Below, one piece after another: positions 29,518 to 37,661 of a stretch of DNA of 47,731 nt. The stretch is from Shimia ponticola (GTDB lineage: Bacteria > Pseudomonadota > Alphaproteobacteria > Rhodobacterales > Rhodobacteraceae). The stretch spans positions 1 to 47,731 of the forward strand of contig NZ_VCDK01000010.1 of the NCBI RefSeq assembly GCF_007995215.1, read 5' to 3'. How positions within the stretch are numbered: the stretch's first letter is position 1; every line of letters begins with the position of its first letter. The position numbers and the translations under genes were made by a program. The notes under the pieces are model-generated. The model worked only from the letters and a program-made list of their open reading frames with translations, did no database searches and was not told the origin of the DNA.

Positions 29518-30425
29518 TGATCCGGCCTTTCCGGGGTCTCTTGACGCGCCTGAGGAAAGAAATCCGGCCACGGTAGGCTGTCTCGGTGCAACAAGGCCGC
29601 CGTGCGGGCCACATCCGCGCGAAAGAACGCGGCCATCTCGTGTCGCAACGCCGGGTCGATGGTCTGCCGTGTCGGGCGGGCCTGATTGGCCTTTCGGAAC
29701 GTCTTGAGGATACCTGTGTTCGCAACCGGCATGCCATTGCGCCGCAACCAGCGGCGCAGTCTGTTGAGCAAAGCATTCACGCGCACCGAGCGCATGCCGA
29801 TGGCCTCGTTGGAGCGCGACAGGGGCGGCACGAAATCCTCGGACAGCCCCAAATGGGACACCAGCCTGTGATAGGCCGCCTCCGGGTCTGATTTCAGCTC
29901 TTCTTCCAGAATGAGCACCAGAACCTGATCCCGGGAAAACAGCTCGAACACCTTTTCAAGCCGTGCGCCGAACTGACCCCAAAACTGGTAATTGCCGCGA
30001 ACATCCTCGGGGTCGGGCTGCGCCCAGGCTGTCGCGAAATCGCTGCGGGTCTCGTCGCCCTGTTTCACGAACTGGCCAAAGAGCGAGACACACAGATCAA
30101 TCGGGTTTCGCAGGCAGACAACGATCCTGATCTCGTCCTTACGGGCCGCAAGGGCGGCAAGGGCCGCATCCGAATACAGGTATTTGGGCGTGGCCTCTCC
30201 GGTCATGCGTCCTTGCGCGGCCTCGGGACAAACCTTGTCGAGATAGGTCTCGAGATCACGCGTCAGGCCAAAGAAGGTATCCGTGGGAAAGATGTCCTGG
30301 GAAAAGAAGCTGGGCTCCTTGACGACCAGATGTGTGCCGGGGTGCTGCTTGAGCCAGTCAAACAGGGTCGTCGTCCCGCATTTGGGCGCACCGATGATGA
30401 AGAAGTCAGGGAAGCTGTGGCTCAT
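29514..30425 (-). CDS. sulfotransferase family protein 5 (heparan-sulfotransferase-like)
   Basis: A 303-residue sulfotransferase. The phosphosulfate loop IGAPKCGTTTL is at 11-21, KEPSFFSQD follows at 36-44, GEATPKYLYS lies at 76-85, and the 3'-phosphate motif is VVCLRNPIDLCVSLF (102-116). This series of motifs is typical of carbohydrate sulfotransferases related to heparan-sulfate N/O-sulfotransferases and similar to sulfotransferase 2 of this cluster, so the two may be paralogues. It lies 70 bp after the wzx stop and is coupled by GTGA to the next glycosyltransferase. Confidence 0.9.
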   Translation of the reverse strand: MSHSFPDFFIIGAPKCGTTTLFDWLKQHPGTHLVVKEPSFFSQDIFPTDTFFGLTRDLETYLDKVCPEAAQGRMTGEATPKYLYSDAALAALAARKDEIRIVVCLRNPIDLCVSLFGQFVKQGDETRSDFATAWAQPDPEDVRGNYQFWGQFGARLEKVFELFSRDQVLVLILEEELKSDPEAAYHRLVSHLGLSEDFVPPLSRSNEAIGMRSVRVNALLNRLRRWLRRNGMPVANTGILKTFRKANQARPTRQTIDPALRHEMAAFFRADVARTAALLHRDSLPWPDFFPQARQETPERPDQ

Positions 30426-30495
30426 GTCCGTGCCGTTTTTATACCTGTGTCTCTGCCGGGGCCTTTGCCGGGGTCTTTACCTGTCTGATGGCGCG

Positions 30496-31884
30496 TCATG
30501 TCGCCTGCTCCCGTTGCGGGTCCTGCGGCACCTTGCGGGCCGTGGCGCTGATATTCATGCCAAGGACCGACCGGATGGCGCGCAGCTGACGCAGTTGCAC
30601 CCACACCAGAGCCAAGGCGGTGGCGACTGCCGCTCCGATGGGACCCAAGGCCCAGATCAGGATCAGGTTCAGGGTGATGTTGATCACCGTCCCCTCGATG
30701 GCGACGCGAAAGACGATGCCGGCATTGTCGCTCATTTTCAGGACAGTGGCGGTCTGTCCGCACCAGGCGCTGACAACAGTGCCGGCGATCAAAACAAGAG
30801 CGATGGGGTAAGAGACGCTGAACTCGGGCCCGAAGAGGAGCATCAGCAACCATTCTCCGATCACCAGAAAGATCAGCGCCGCCACAAGCGCACCCGCGAG
30901 CATGACCCGCGCACTGCCCACCAGCGTCGGCTGCGCACCGAGCAGCGTTCCACCGGCATGAAGGGCGGCCACCTTTGGCGCATAAACGGTGTTGAGGACC
31001 GTCATCAATACGCCGGGGATCACAGCGACTTGGGACGCAATCCGGTAAAAGCCCACATCACTGGCGTCCGCCAGAAAACCCAGCATCAGGATATCCGTCT
31101 GGTGTTTGAACACCGATGTCACAGCCACGCCGGACAGCGGCACCAGCGCCCAAAGCCATGTCTTTGCCTGCATGCGAGGCTTGGTCTGTAAGATACCGGC
31201 CGGGCGGGCCGCCCGCGCCAGAACCGAGGCGGCCAACGCGGCCAAGGCCGTGGCCATGACATACACGCCAATGGTGATGGGGATCGTTAATTCGACCAAG
31301 AGCACCACGATCCCGAGAGAGACCAGAAAAAGTACCGGCCGAAAGAACTGCTCGGGCAATACGCCGCTGACGACCCTGTCGAACCCCGACAGGATGCCGC
31401 GCGCCCAATGCAGCAATGCCGTGAAAGGCAGCAGGGCAACGACTCCGATGACAACGACAAAATAGCTGTCCAGCGCCCCGGTCCCAGTCTGTGATCCAGT
31501 CTCTGATCCAGCCTCTGATCCGGGCCAAAACGCCCAGAGCATGGCCCCCCCGATCAGAAAGACACAGACAGACAGGATCGTGATGAAGCGCAGCGACCAT
31601 CGCATCAGGCCATGGATGCTGGCCATGTCTTTCACCTCGCCGGCCGCGGCGATTTCGCGCGTGAGCAGTGTCGGCAGCCCCGCGTTGACAACCAGCGCCA
31701 CGATGGCGGTCCAGGACACGACGAGGGCGAGATAGCCGATCCCTTCGACACCCACGGTCCGCGCAAGGATTGCGTTGATCCCGAGCATGATCGGAACACC
31801 CGCCGCACGGACCAGCAACAGGACGCTTGCCGATAGCCTCCGCTTGCGCCGATCCGTCCGTCCGGTGATCGCGTGTCCGCTCAT
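30496..31884 (-). CDS. wzx: Wzx-like polysaccharide flippase
   Basis: A 462-residue membrane protein with about 12-14 hydrophobic helices of the MOP/polysaccharide-transporter type. The N-terminus contains LVRAAGVPIMLGINAILARTVG and GYLALVVSW, matching the start of flippases of this superfamily. It would move the lipid-linked repeat unit across the inner membrane for Wzy. A hydrophilic loop built from three 12-bp repeats (31485-31520) sits between two helices. The ATG at 31884 overlaps the stop of a possible 29-codon ORF by ATGA. Sulfotransferase 5 follows at 70 bp. Confidence 0.88.
   Translation of the reverse strand: MSGHAITGRTDRRKRRLSASVLLLVRAAGVPIMLGINAILARTVGVEGIGYLALVVSWTAIVALVVNAGLPTLLTREIAAAGEVKDMASIHGLMRWSLRFITILSVCVFLIGGAMLWAFWPGSEAGSETGSQTGTGALDSYFVVVIGVVALLPFTALLHWARGILSGFDRVVSGVLPEQFFRPVLFLVSLGIVVLLVELTIPITIGVYVMATALAALAASVLARAARPAGILQTKPRMQAKTWLWALVPLSGVAVTSVFKHQTDILMLGFLADASDVGFYRIASQVAVIPGVLMTVLNTVYAPKVAALHAGGTLLGAQPTLVGSARVMLAGALVAALIFLVIGEWLLMLLFGPEFSVSYPIALVLIAGTVVSAWCGQTATVLKMSDNAGIVFRVAIEGTVINITLNLILIWALGPIGAAVATALALVWVQLRQLRAIRSVLGMNISATARKVPQDPQREQAT
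31485..31520. repeat. three tandem 12-bp repeats inside wzx
   Basis: Three near-identical 12-bp units (CAGTCTGTGATC, CAGTCTCTGATC, CAGCCTCTGATC) encode a Gly-Ser/Thr-rich loop GSEAGSETGSQT in the flippase. The unit keeps the reading frame, so slippage would change only loop length. Confidence 0.85.
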
Positions 31885-31970
31885 GGTGTCCCGTCCAAAT
31901 CAGCAAGGCCGCTCAGCGTTTCCGCCTGATGTTCGGACATGTCGAACAGGGTCCCGTCGTCTACAAGCAA
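31881..31970 (-). CDS. possible 29-residue ORF coupled to wzx
   Basis: A TTG-start open frame with AGGAG six bases upstream would encode a 29-residue acidic peptide (starting MLVDDGTLFDMSEHQ) whose TGA overlaps the wzx ATG by ATGA. The strong ribosome site and exact coupling suggest it is translated, perhaps as a leader that sets wzx translation. An internal ATG at 31940 would give 19 residues. No homologue is recognised, and chance overlap is possible. Confidence 0.35.
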   Translation of the reverse strand: MLVDDGTLFDMSEHQAETLSGLADLDGTP

Positions 31971-32076
31971 CTCACGCTCCTAAATACATCCGCGCATGCA
32001 GGCTGAATATGGGCGGCTGATACGAGGTTCGGTCGTGATCTGAAAGGGCCCAGAGCGTCGAATTCCGCTGGAACGG

Positions 32077-33951
32077 TCAGACTTCTTGGCGCAGGGCATC
32101 CTGCGTATGATATCCCTCGACGCTCTCGGAGATGACCTTGCGCATGTCGGTTCTTGACCCTTGAGCATGGGCGCGGCGCACGGATTGCAGAACCCGCGCA
32201 CATTCCAGTTCCGACAGCTGCGTCTCTTGTGCGCGCATGATCTTGGGATGCGGCGTGGGCAGCGTGTTGTCCCCGATCAAGAGCTCTTCGTAGAGCTTTT
32301 CGCCCGGGCGCAGACCCACGGTGCAGATTTCGATATCGCCCGCCGGGTTCTGGACATCGCGGACTGTCCGGCCGGACAATTCGATCATCTTGCGGGCCAG
32401 ATCGGCGATGTTCACCGGCGCGCCCATGTCCAGGACAAAGACATCTCCACCCTCTGCATAGGCACCGGCCAAAAGCACAAGCCGGGCCGCTTCGGGGATG
32501 GTCATGAAATAGCGCGTGATCTTCTCGTGGGTCAGTGTCACCGGTCCCCCGGCCGCAATCTGGCGCTGGAAGAGCGGGATGACCGAGCCCGAAGACCCCA
32601 GCACATTGCCGAAGCGCACCATGGAGAATTTGGTCTTTGAGGCGCGTGTCTGCCGGTCCTGGATCACCAGCTCGGCGAGGCGCTTCGAGGCCCCCATGAT
32701 GTTGGTCGGGCGGACGGCTTTGTCCGTCGAAATCAGGATGAAACGCTCGACCCCTGCGGTCTCGGCGGCATCGGCCACGGTCTGGGTGCCGATCACGTTG
32801 TTATAGACCCCCTCGACCTCATTATCCTCGACCAGCGGGACGTGTTTGTAGGCGGCCGCATGCAGCACGATGTCGATTTCGTTTTCGGCCATGAGTTCGG
32901 CCATGCGCGCCGCATCACAGACCGACCCGAGCCGGGCGGTCAGTTTGATGCCAAGGTCCGGCGCCACCGATTTGAGTTCATGGTGGATGGAATAAAGGGC
33001 GTATTCGCTGTGATCGAGCAAAGTCAGCGAGGCCGGTTTGCAGCGCAGGATCTGGCGGCTCAGCTCAGAACCGATCGAGCCCCCTGCCCCGGTGATCAGG
33101 ATACGGCGCCCGGTATAGGTGCGCGCCACTTCGGGGATTTCGAGATTGACCTTGTCACGTCCCAAAAGCATGTCGGGCGTCACCGGACGCAGGGCATCGG
33201 CCAGCCCCTTGTCCTGCATCATCTCGTTGATCGACGGCAGCGAGTAGACCTCGCAGCCCAGCTCTGTCAGTTCCTTGATCTTCCGGCGGCGCAGGGTCTC
33301 ATCCATGGACGGGATGGCCAGCAGGATGCGGCGGACACGGCCCGTGCGCACAGCCGCCTCAAGCGCGGCTTGGGGGTAAACCGGCAGACCGGAAACAGTC
33401 ATCTTCTGCAAGGTCAGGTTGTCATCGACAAACATGACCGGACGCACTTCGAGGTTCTGGCGTAGCGCCGCCAGCAGTTCCACCCCGGTCGATCCGGCCC
33501 CGTAAATGGCTGTGGGGATGCGGCCCTTGGTGCGTGTGGTCATGAAGATCAGCAGGCTGCGCGCGGCCAGACGCGTCACGATGTGCAGACCCAGGAACAG
33601 AAATGCAAAGATCAGCGGGATCGAACGTGGCCCCACCAGACCGAACGCATAAGAGATCGCCGCGGCCGAGACGGCCAGAAGGCCCGTCGCAATGCCGGTC
33701 CGCCAGATATCAGGCACCTCGAACGCCGTGACCTTGATTCGGTTCAGGCTGGTCAGAAGAAAGATCGGAACGGCCACGAGGGTGAGACCCACGAAAAGCG
33801 GGATGCCCGGCACCAGATACTCTGCCGGCATGCTTGTGCCTAATCGCAGTGCAAACGCAGCATATAGGGAAATCGGCACCAAAAGAGTGTCGACGGCAAG
33901 AAGTGTGGCGCGCTTCGTCGAGCGCGACAAATTCAGAATGGACGTATGCAA
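32077..33951 (-). CDS. UDP-HexNAc 4,6-dehydratase, WbpM/PglF type, membrane-bound
   Basis: A 624-residue protein with about four N-terminal membrane helices (residues 15-135), a first nucleotide-binding fold (YGAGSTGVELL near 150) and a C-terminal catalytic domain. The NAD motif GAGGSIG is at 288-294. The catalytic region ISTDKAVRPTNIMGASK has Asp410/Lys411, Met419 and Lys423, the Met-x3-Lys arrangement of WbpM, PglF and FlaA1. The retaining 4,6-dehydration of UDP-GlcNAc gives the substrate for the DegT aminotransferase. The TTG at 33951 was chosen for the GGGGGG site just upstream; the ATG-started frame to 34047 adds 32 unlikely residues. It is the first gene of the minus-strand run towards wzx. 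Confidence 0.9.
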   Translation of the reverse strand: MHTSILNLSRSTKRATLLAVDTLLVPISLYAAFALRLGTSMPAEYLVPGIPLFVGLTLVAVPIFLLTSLNRIKVTAFEVPDIWRTGIATGLLAVSAAAISYAFGLVGPRSIPLIFAFLFLGLHIVTRLAARSLLIFMTTRTKGRIPTAIYGAGSTGVELLAALRQNLEVRPVMFVDDNLTLQKMTVSGLPVYPQAALEAAVRTGRVRRILLAIPSMDETLRRRKIKELTELGCEVYSLPSINEMMQDKGLADALRPVTPDMLLGRDKVNLEIPEVARTYTGRRILITGAGGSIGSELSRQILRCKPASLTLLDHSEYALYSIHHELKSVAPDLGIKLTARLGSVCDAARMAELMAENEIDIVLHAAAYKHVPLVEDNEVEGVYNNVIGTQTVADAAETAGVERFILISTDKAVRPTNIMGASKRLAELVIQDRQTRASKTKFSMVRFGNVLGSSGSVIPLFQRQIAAGGPVTLTHEKITRYFMTIPEAARLVLLAGAYAEGGDVFVLDMGAPVNIADLARKMIELSGRTVRDVQNPAGDIEICTVGLRPGEKLYEELLIGDNTLPTPHPKIMRAQETQLSELECARVLQSVRRAHAQGSRTDMRKVISESVEGYHTQDALRQEV

Positions 33952-34387
33952 AAGTGACCCCCCACCGGGTTCAAATATTGAGCAGATACAGGCGCAATAC
34001 CAAGGGATTAAACATATAATGTGTAAAAACGCTATGACGGTGGGCAAAGTTCTTCAAGACCGGAAATCCCGACTGGTCGGGGATCAGGAGCCGCATCGGC
34101 CAAGATTGGCCGGTTTGGCGCGTGCCTGAGCACTGCAGCGCAGCATGCTTAAATATTCATCACGGCTGAGCGCGTTTGCCTCGCAGAATGTTCACATCTG
34201 ACACCCACCCTCGCGGATCATGATTTTCCAGAGCGGTCTCGGTGTGGTCTCGTCTCGGTGTGATCCTGGTCTGATAGTGGGCGCCTTTGTCGACAGGCCG
34301 TCGAAATCGCTCTCCACAACCTCCGGGACACCTTGGGATGCTCCCGAGACACCCACTTCGGAATGGCTCCAATGCAAAGGGACTGCG
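33952..34387. promoter_or_regulatory. divergent region with two adjacent palindromes
   Basis: 436 bp lie between the dehydratase and the divergent DUF2793 gene. Two inverted repeats are adjacent: CCCGAC-TG-GTCGGG (34068-34081) and CGGCCAA-GA-TTGGCCG (34097-34112). A TATAAT hexamer is at 34015-34020 without a clear -35 partner. An 11-bp direct repeat GTCTCGGTGTG occurs at 34236 and 34252. The palindromes could be operators or hairpins in a leader. Confidence 0.4.
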
Positions 34388-36151
34388 ATGTCAGTGAACA
34401 CCCCCGTTTTCGGCCTGCCCTATATTCAGGCGGCACAGGCTCAGAAACATGTCACCCATAACGAAGCCCTGCGGGTGCTGGATGCGGTGACACAGATCGC
34501 GGTCATCGGGGTTCTGGCGCAGCCGCCCGCCGAGCCGAGCGATGGGATGCGCGTGCTGGTGGCTGCGGGGGCCAGCGCGGAATTTGCGGGTCATGAGCAT
34601 GCCCTGGCGGTCCGCGAACCGGGCGGCTGGGTGTTTTATTCTCCAGCCTCCGGCTGGCTGGCCTGGGACATGGGCGCAGACATGGATGCCGGCCGCCTTT
34701 TGGTCTGGACCGGCACCGCCTGGGAGGCCGCGCATCCCGAACAGACCGACTACGACAACCTGCCGGGGGTGGGCATCGCCACCGCCTCTGACGCGATCAA
34801 CCGGCTTGCGGTGGCCTCGGAGGCCACGCTTTTGACCCATGCCGGGGCCGGTCATCAGCTCAAGCTCAACAAGGCCACCGCCACCGACACCGCGAGCCTG
34901 CTGTTTCAGACCGGGTTCTCGGGCCGTGCCGAAATGGGCACGACGGGCTCAGACGGGTTCGAGATCAAGGTCAGCGCCGATGGCAGCACCTTTCACACTG
35001 CGCTTCTCGCCGATGAGGCGACGGGCCGGATCCGGTTTCCGTCCGGCACCGACGGGTTGGCCGATGCCGCCTTTGGCGAGGGTGCGCTGCTGACGACGGG
35101 TTACGCAGCCGCCCGCGGCACCGATCTGGTCACCAACGGCACCGGGATGCTGGGCAATGCCTATAACTATCCGCCGGAATTCACGTTCGAAGCCGGTACC
35201 ACCCCCAACCTGCCTGGCGCTGTCAGCTATGCGGGCCATTACCCCGGCCCCTTGGCGATGTCAGAGTTCCTGCCCGTGGACCCGAACGCGGTCTACCGGT
35301 TGCGCAGCTATATCCTGCAAGACAGCATCCCCGGCGATTGGTCAGCCTATGCCTCTGGCGCGCGCCATTCCCAGTTCATGGGGCTGATGTGCTTTGATGC
35401 GGATCATACCGAGATCACGGCGCTGACCCATCGCCGCTATCGCCATGCAGGGGTCGACAGCCTGACCACGCTGAGTGCACCTCTGGCCCCCGGTGATACG
35501 ATCGTCGAGGTCGCCGATGCCGCAGGCTGGAACGAAAGCTTGGCTGCTGACCACGCCCGGGGCCTGATCCTGTTTGGCTACAAGAACAGCTTTGGCCAGA
35601 GCTACACCCATTACAGCCGCCTGTATGAGCGGGACCTGTTCGAGCTGGGCAGTGTCGACAAGACCAACAACCGCATCACGCTGAATGCGCCGCTGCCAGC
35701 CAGCCTGGCCAATCCGGACGACCCGGGTGGCGTCTGGCCTGTGGGGACGCGCATCGCCAACACGCTCAGCGGCGGCAACTTCAAATATTCGCTTATGTCG
35801 GGTCTGATCCTGGATGAGACCGACCGATGGTACCTGTGCGAAAACCACATGGGCGGCTTGGATCTGTCGGGCGACAACGTGTCGAAGAATTTTCCACCCG
35901 GCACCGCCTATGTGAAGGTGTTCTGGCTGCCCAATTACTCGAACCGTGCCGGGGGATGGGGCGGGCATCCCGATACCGGCCTGAACCACAAGGTCCTGTT
36001 TTCCGGTATCTCGGTCCTTCCTGAACCGCTGGCCGCCCAGAAGACGACGGCGCTGGGGGCTGTCGACATCAAGGTGCCTGTCACTGATTTTGACGCCGGA
36101 ACCGTCGCCCTGATCCCGCAGGCCCAGCGTGTGATCTCTTTGTCGCTCTAG
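34388..36151 (+). CDS. DUF2793 domain protein with a C-terminal extension
   Basis: A 587-residue protein. The first 120 residues (MSVNTPVFGLPYIQAAQAQKH onward, with GWVFYSPASGWLAWD) match the DUF2793 pattern, known from alphaproteobacterial phages, gene-transfer-agent neighbourhoods and isolated bacterial genes. The rest is Gly/Thr/Asp-rich and beta-like, with aromatic stretches suggesting a sugar- or surface-binding module, but I recognise no domain. No signal peptide is visible. The ATG at 34388 has AAGGGA upstream and starts at the domain border; the frame stays open to 34220 without domain-like sequence. Its stop overlaps the convergent rep stop within one CTAG. Confidence 0.75.
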   Translation: MSVNTPVFGLPYIQAAQAQKHVTHNEALRVLDAVTQIAVIGVLAQPPAEPSDGMRVLVAAGASAEFAGHEHALAVREPGGWVFYSPASGWLAWDMGADMDAGRLLVWTGTAWEAAHPEQTDYDNLPGVGIATASDAINRLAVASEATLLTHAGAGHQLKLNKATATDTASLLFQTGFSGRAEMGTTGSDGFEIKVSADGSTFHTALLADEATGRIRFPSGTDGLADAAFGEGALLTTGYAAARGTDLVTNGTGMLGNAYNYPPEFTFEAGTTPNLPGAVSYAGHYPGPLAMSEFLPVDPNAVYRLRSYILQDSIPGDWSAYASGARHSQFMGLMCFDADHTEITALTHRRYRHAGVDSLTTLSAPLAPGDTIVEVADAAGWNESLAADHARGLILFGYKNSFGQSYTHYSRLYERDLFELGSVDKTNNRITLNAPLPASLANPDDPGGVWPVGTRIANTLSGGNFKYSLMSGLILDETDRWYLCENHMGGLDLSGDNVSKNFPPGTAYVKVFWLPNYSNRAGGWGGHPDTGLNHKVLFSGISVLPEPLAAQKTTALGAVDIKVPVTDFDAGTVALIPQAQRVISLSL

Positions 36152-37185
36152 ACGCGATTGCCCGCCTGACCTGCCTCATCCGAGGCCTTCTTCTTCACAA
36201 ATCCTAAAAACGCCGCCTGCGCATTCCTCAGACGCGGGCGGCCAGAGGCGACCCAGTAGCCCGCCCATTCGGCTTGGAGCGCATAGACATCCGCGCCGGG
36301 CATCAGGCCGCGCGCCTGATCCAGCGTGTCAGGCGTGAGCGATGGGGCATCGGATGTCTCGACCACCGCATGGCGCGAGGTGAATTGGACCCTATCGCCC
36401 GGCACCTCCTCCATCCGGTAATCCGGCAGGTGGTCTGATTTGATCATCTCGCGCAGCATCGCGCGGAACACGCGGCGCGGGCTGGCAGAGCCGGATTTCT
36501 TCAAAAGCAGATCAACGGACACGCGCCAGTTGTCTTGTCGCCCGCAATGTTTGCGCGCGATCTCGTAGATGCGGCGTTCCAGCGGTTTCCTCAGACGGAA
36601 GTAATCGCGGGAAAGCGTCAGCACAGATTTCGACAGCACCGCGCGGTAGAGCCATTCACTGATCGTGACAGCCACGCTGACCATGCGCCCGCCTTTCGAT
36701 TTGCGCACGATCTCCCAGGACTCGATCAAGCCAAAGCCGGTCGTAACTTCATGGCCTCCGGTTTCGAGGTTCGTGGTGATGCGCGTACCAGCGAGCCTCT
36801 CGAACGCTTCACGCAGACGGCGGTAGGCATCACCGCTGGTTTCCCGGTTCGTAGCCAGCAGCAGATCATGCGCCTTGAGCGTCAGCGTGCGGCTGACCTC
36901 GCGCCCCGCATTGAGCCCCGCCATCAGCTGCGAGATGCAGAAAATCAGGATGTCTTTGTCGTGGATCGTGGCCAGACCTTTGACCGATGGCGTCACCTCG
37001 ATCCGCGTGCCGTTATGCTCATAGCTCAGGATGCGCCGGTCGGGTCGTGTGGAGAGCGAAAACACCGGATGCTCCATCGTCGCCAGATCATCCTTGGGGA
37101 TCGCATCGAAGATATCGCAGAGGAAAAAATCCCGCTGCGGGTAACGGTCGGGCGCAAGCCCGCCGGAAGGGGTCACCGCTGTCAT
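36148..37185 (-). CDS. repA: plasmid replication initiator, RPA family
   Basis: A 345-residue replication initiator of the RPA type (PF10134) that defines RepA-class plasmids of Rhodobacterales. Characteristic stretches are FFLCDIFDAIPKDDLATMEHP near the N-terminus, IHDKDILIFCISQLM and the DNA-binding half with LSRDYFRLRKPLERRIYEIARKHCG. It would bind the iterons upstream (37314-37379) and open the adjacent AT-rich region with help from DnaA. Together with the divergent parAB this is a complete low-copy replicon. The ATG at 37185 has only a weak ribosome site. Confidence 0.92.
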   Translation of the reverse strand: MTAVTPSGGLAPDRYPQRDFFLCDIFDAIPKDDLATMEHPVFSLSTRPDRRILSYEHNGTRIEVTPSVKGLATIHDKDILIFCISQLMAGLNAGREVSRTLTLKAHDLLLATNRETSGDAYRRLREAFERLAGTRITTNLETGGHEVTTGFGLIESWEIVRKSKGGRMVSVAVTISEWLYRAVLSKSVLTLSRDYFRLRKPLERRIYEIARKHCGRQDNWRVSVDLLLKKSGSASPRRVFRAMLREMIKSDHLPDYRMEEVPGDRVQFTSRHAVVETSDAPSLTPDTLDQARGLMPGADVYALQAEWAGYWVASGRPRLRNAQAAFLGFVKKKASDEAGQAGNRV

Positions 37186-37272
37186 CGTCTGCTCACTGCC
37201 TCTGTGGATCGGGCTCAGGCCTCTTTGCGGGCCGCTCCGATTCTTCGTGGTTTTACTGACACCACCTTAAAG

Positions 37273-37281
37273 TTATCCACA
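37273..37281 (+). promoter_or_regulatory. perfect DnaA box in the origin
   Basis: TTATCCACA, the consensus DnaA-binding nonamer, lies between repA and the iterons. DnaA boxes beside iterons and an AT-rich stretch are standard parts of iteron plasmid origins. Confidence 0.75.
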
Positions 37282-37313
37282 GCACCCGCCTAGAGGATTC
37301 CAGCCCAATCTGT

Positions 37314-37379
37314 CGGGGGTTCAGAGTCACTTGCTCGGGGGATCAGAGTCGCCTGAGCGTGGTTCCAGAGTCGGGTTGC
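37314..37379. repeat. three 22-bp tandem iterons, origin of replication
   Basis: Three directly repeated 22-bp units begin at 37314, 37336 and 37358. All share CAGAGTC at the same offset (37322, 37344, 37366), preceded by CGGGG/CGTGG. The 22-bp period is two helical turns, placing bound initiators on one DNA face. They lie directly upstream of repA and next to the DnaA box and the AT-rich stretch, which together define the likely oriV. Confidence 0.8.
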
Positions 37380-37600
37380 AAAGATGGAGGCAAATTTTTC
37401 TATTTAAATACAGATATTTAGAAGAAGTGCTCAGGCACTTAACACATATAATAACCCATATATAACACTGCTTTTTTTCTTTAAGCCTTCCGGTAAGGCC
37501 CAGACCTGCAAACCTCTAGGTATAATACAACTCTTTGAACTTACTTAGAAAACCTCAAGAAAGCCAAAAGGTGATTTCTTTTCTTGGCGATGTGCGGTGT
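37380..37600. other. AT-rich unwinding region and parAB promoter region
   Basis: This is the most AT-rich stretch of the window, with TATTTAAATACAGATATTTA at 37401-37420 and many A/T runs. It includes an inverted repeat AAGTGC-TCAG-GCACTT (37425-37440) and a TATAAT hexamer at 37521-37526 suited to parA transcription. In iteron origins such a region is where strands open first. The rest, to 37661, is the leader of parA and holds no gene. Confidence 0.65.
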
Positions 37601-37661
37601 TTTTGCGTATCTTGCTCAAAAGGGCGCACATCAGACGCCTGTTTCACGAGGCCAATCACCG

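Noticed and set aside
34388-36151. Prophage remnant
   Set aside because: The DUF2793 domain is phage-associated, but no capsid, portal, terminase or integrase gene is nearby.
34122-37439. 12-mer GTGCCTGAGCAC at 34122-34133 and its reverse complement at 37428-37439 as paired control sites
   Set aside because: The sequence is partly self-complementary and only two copies exist, so coincidence is likely.
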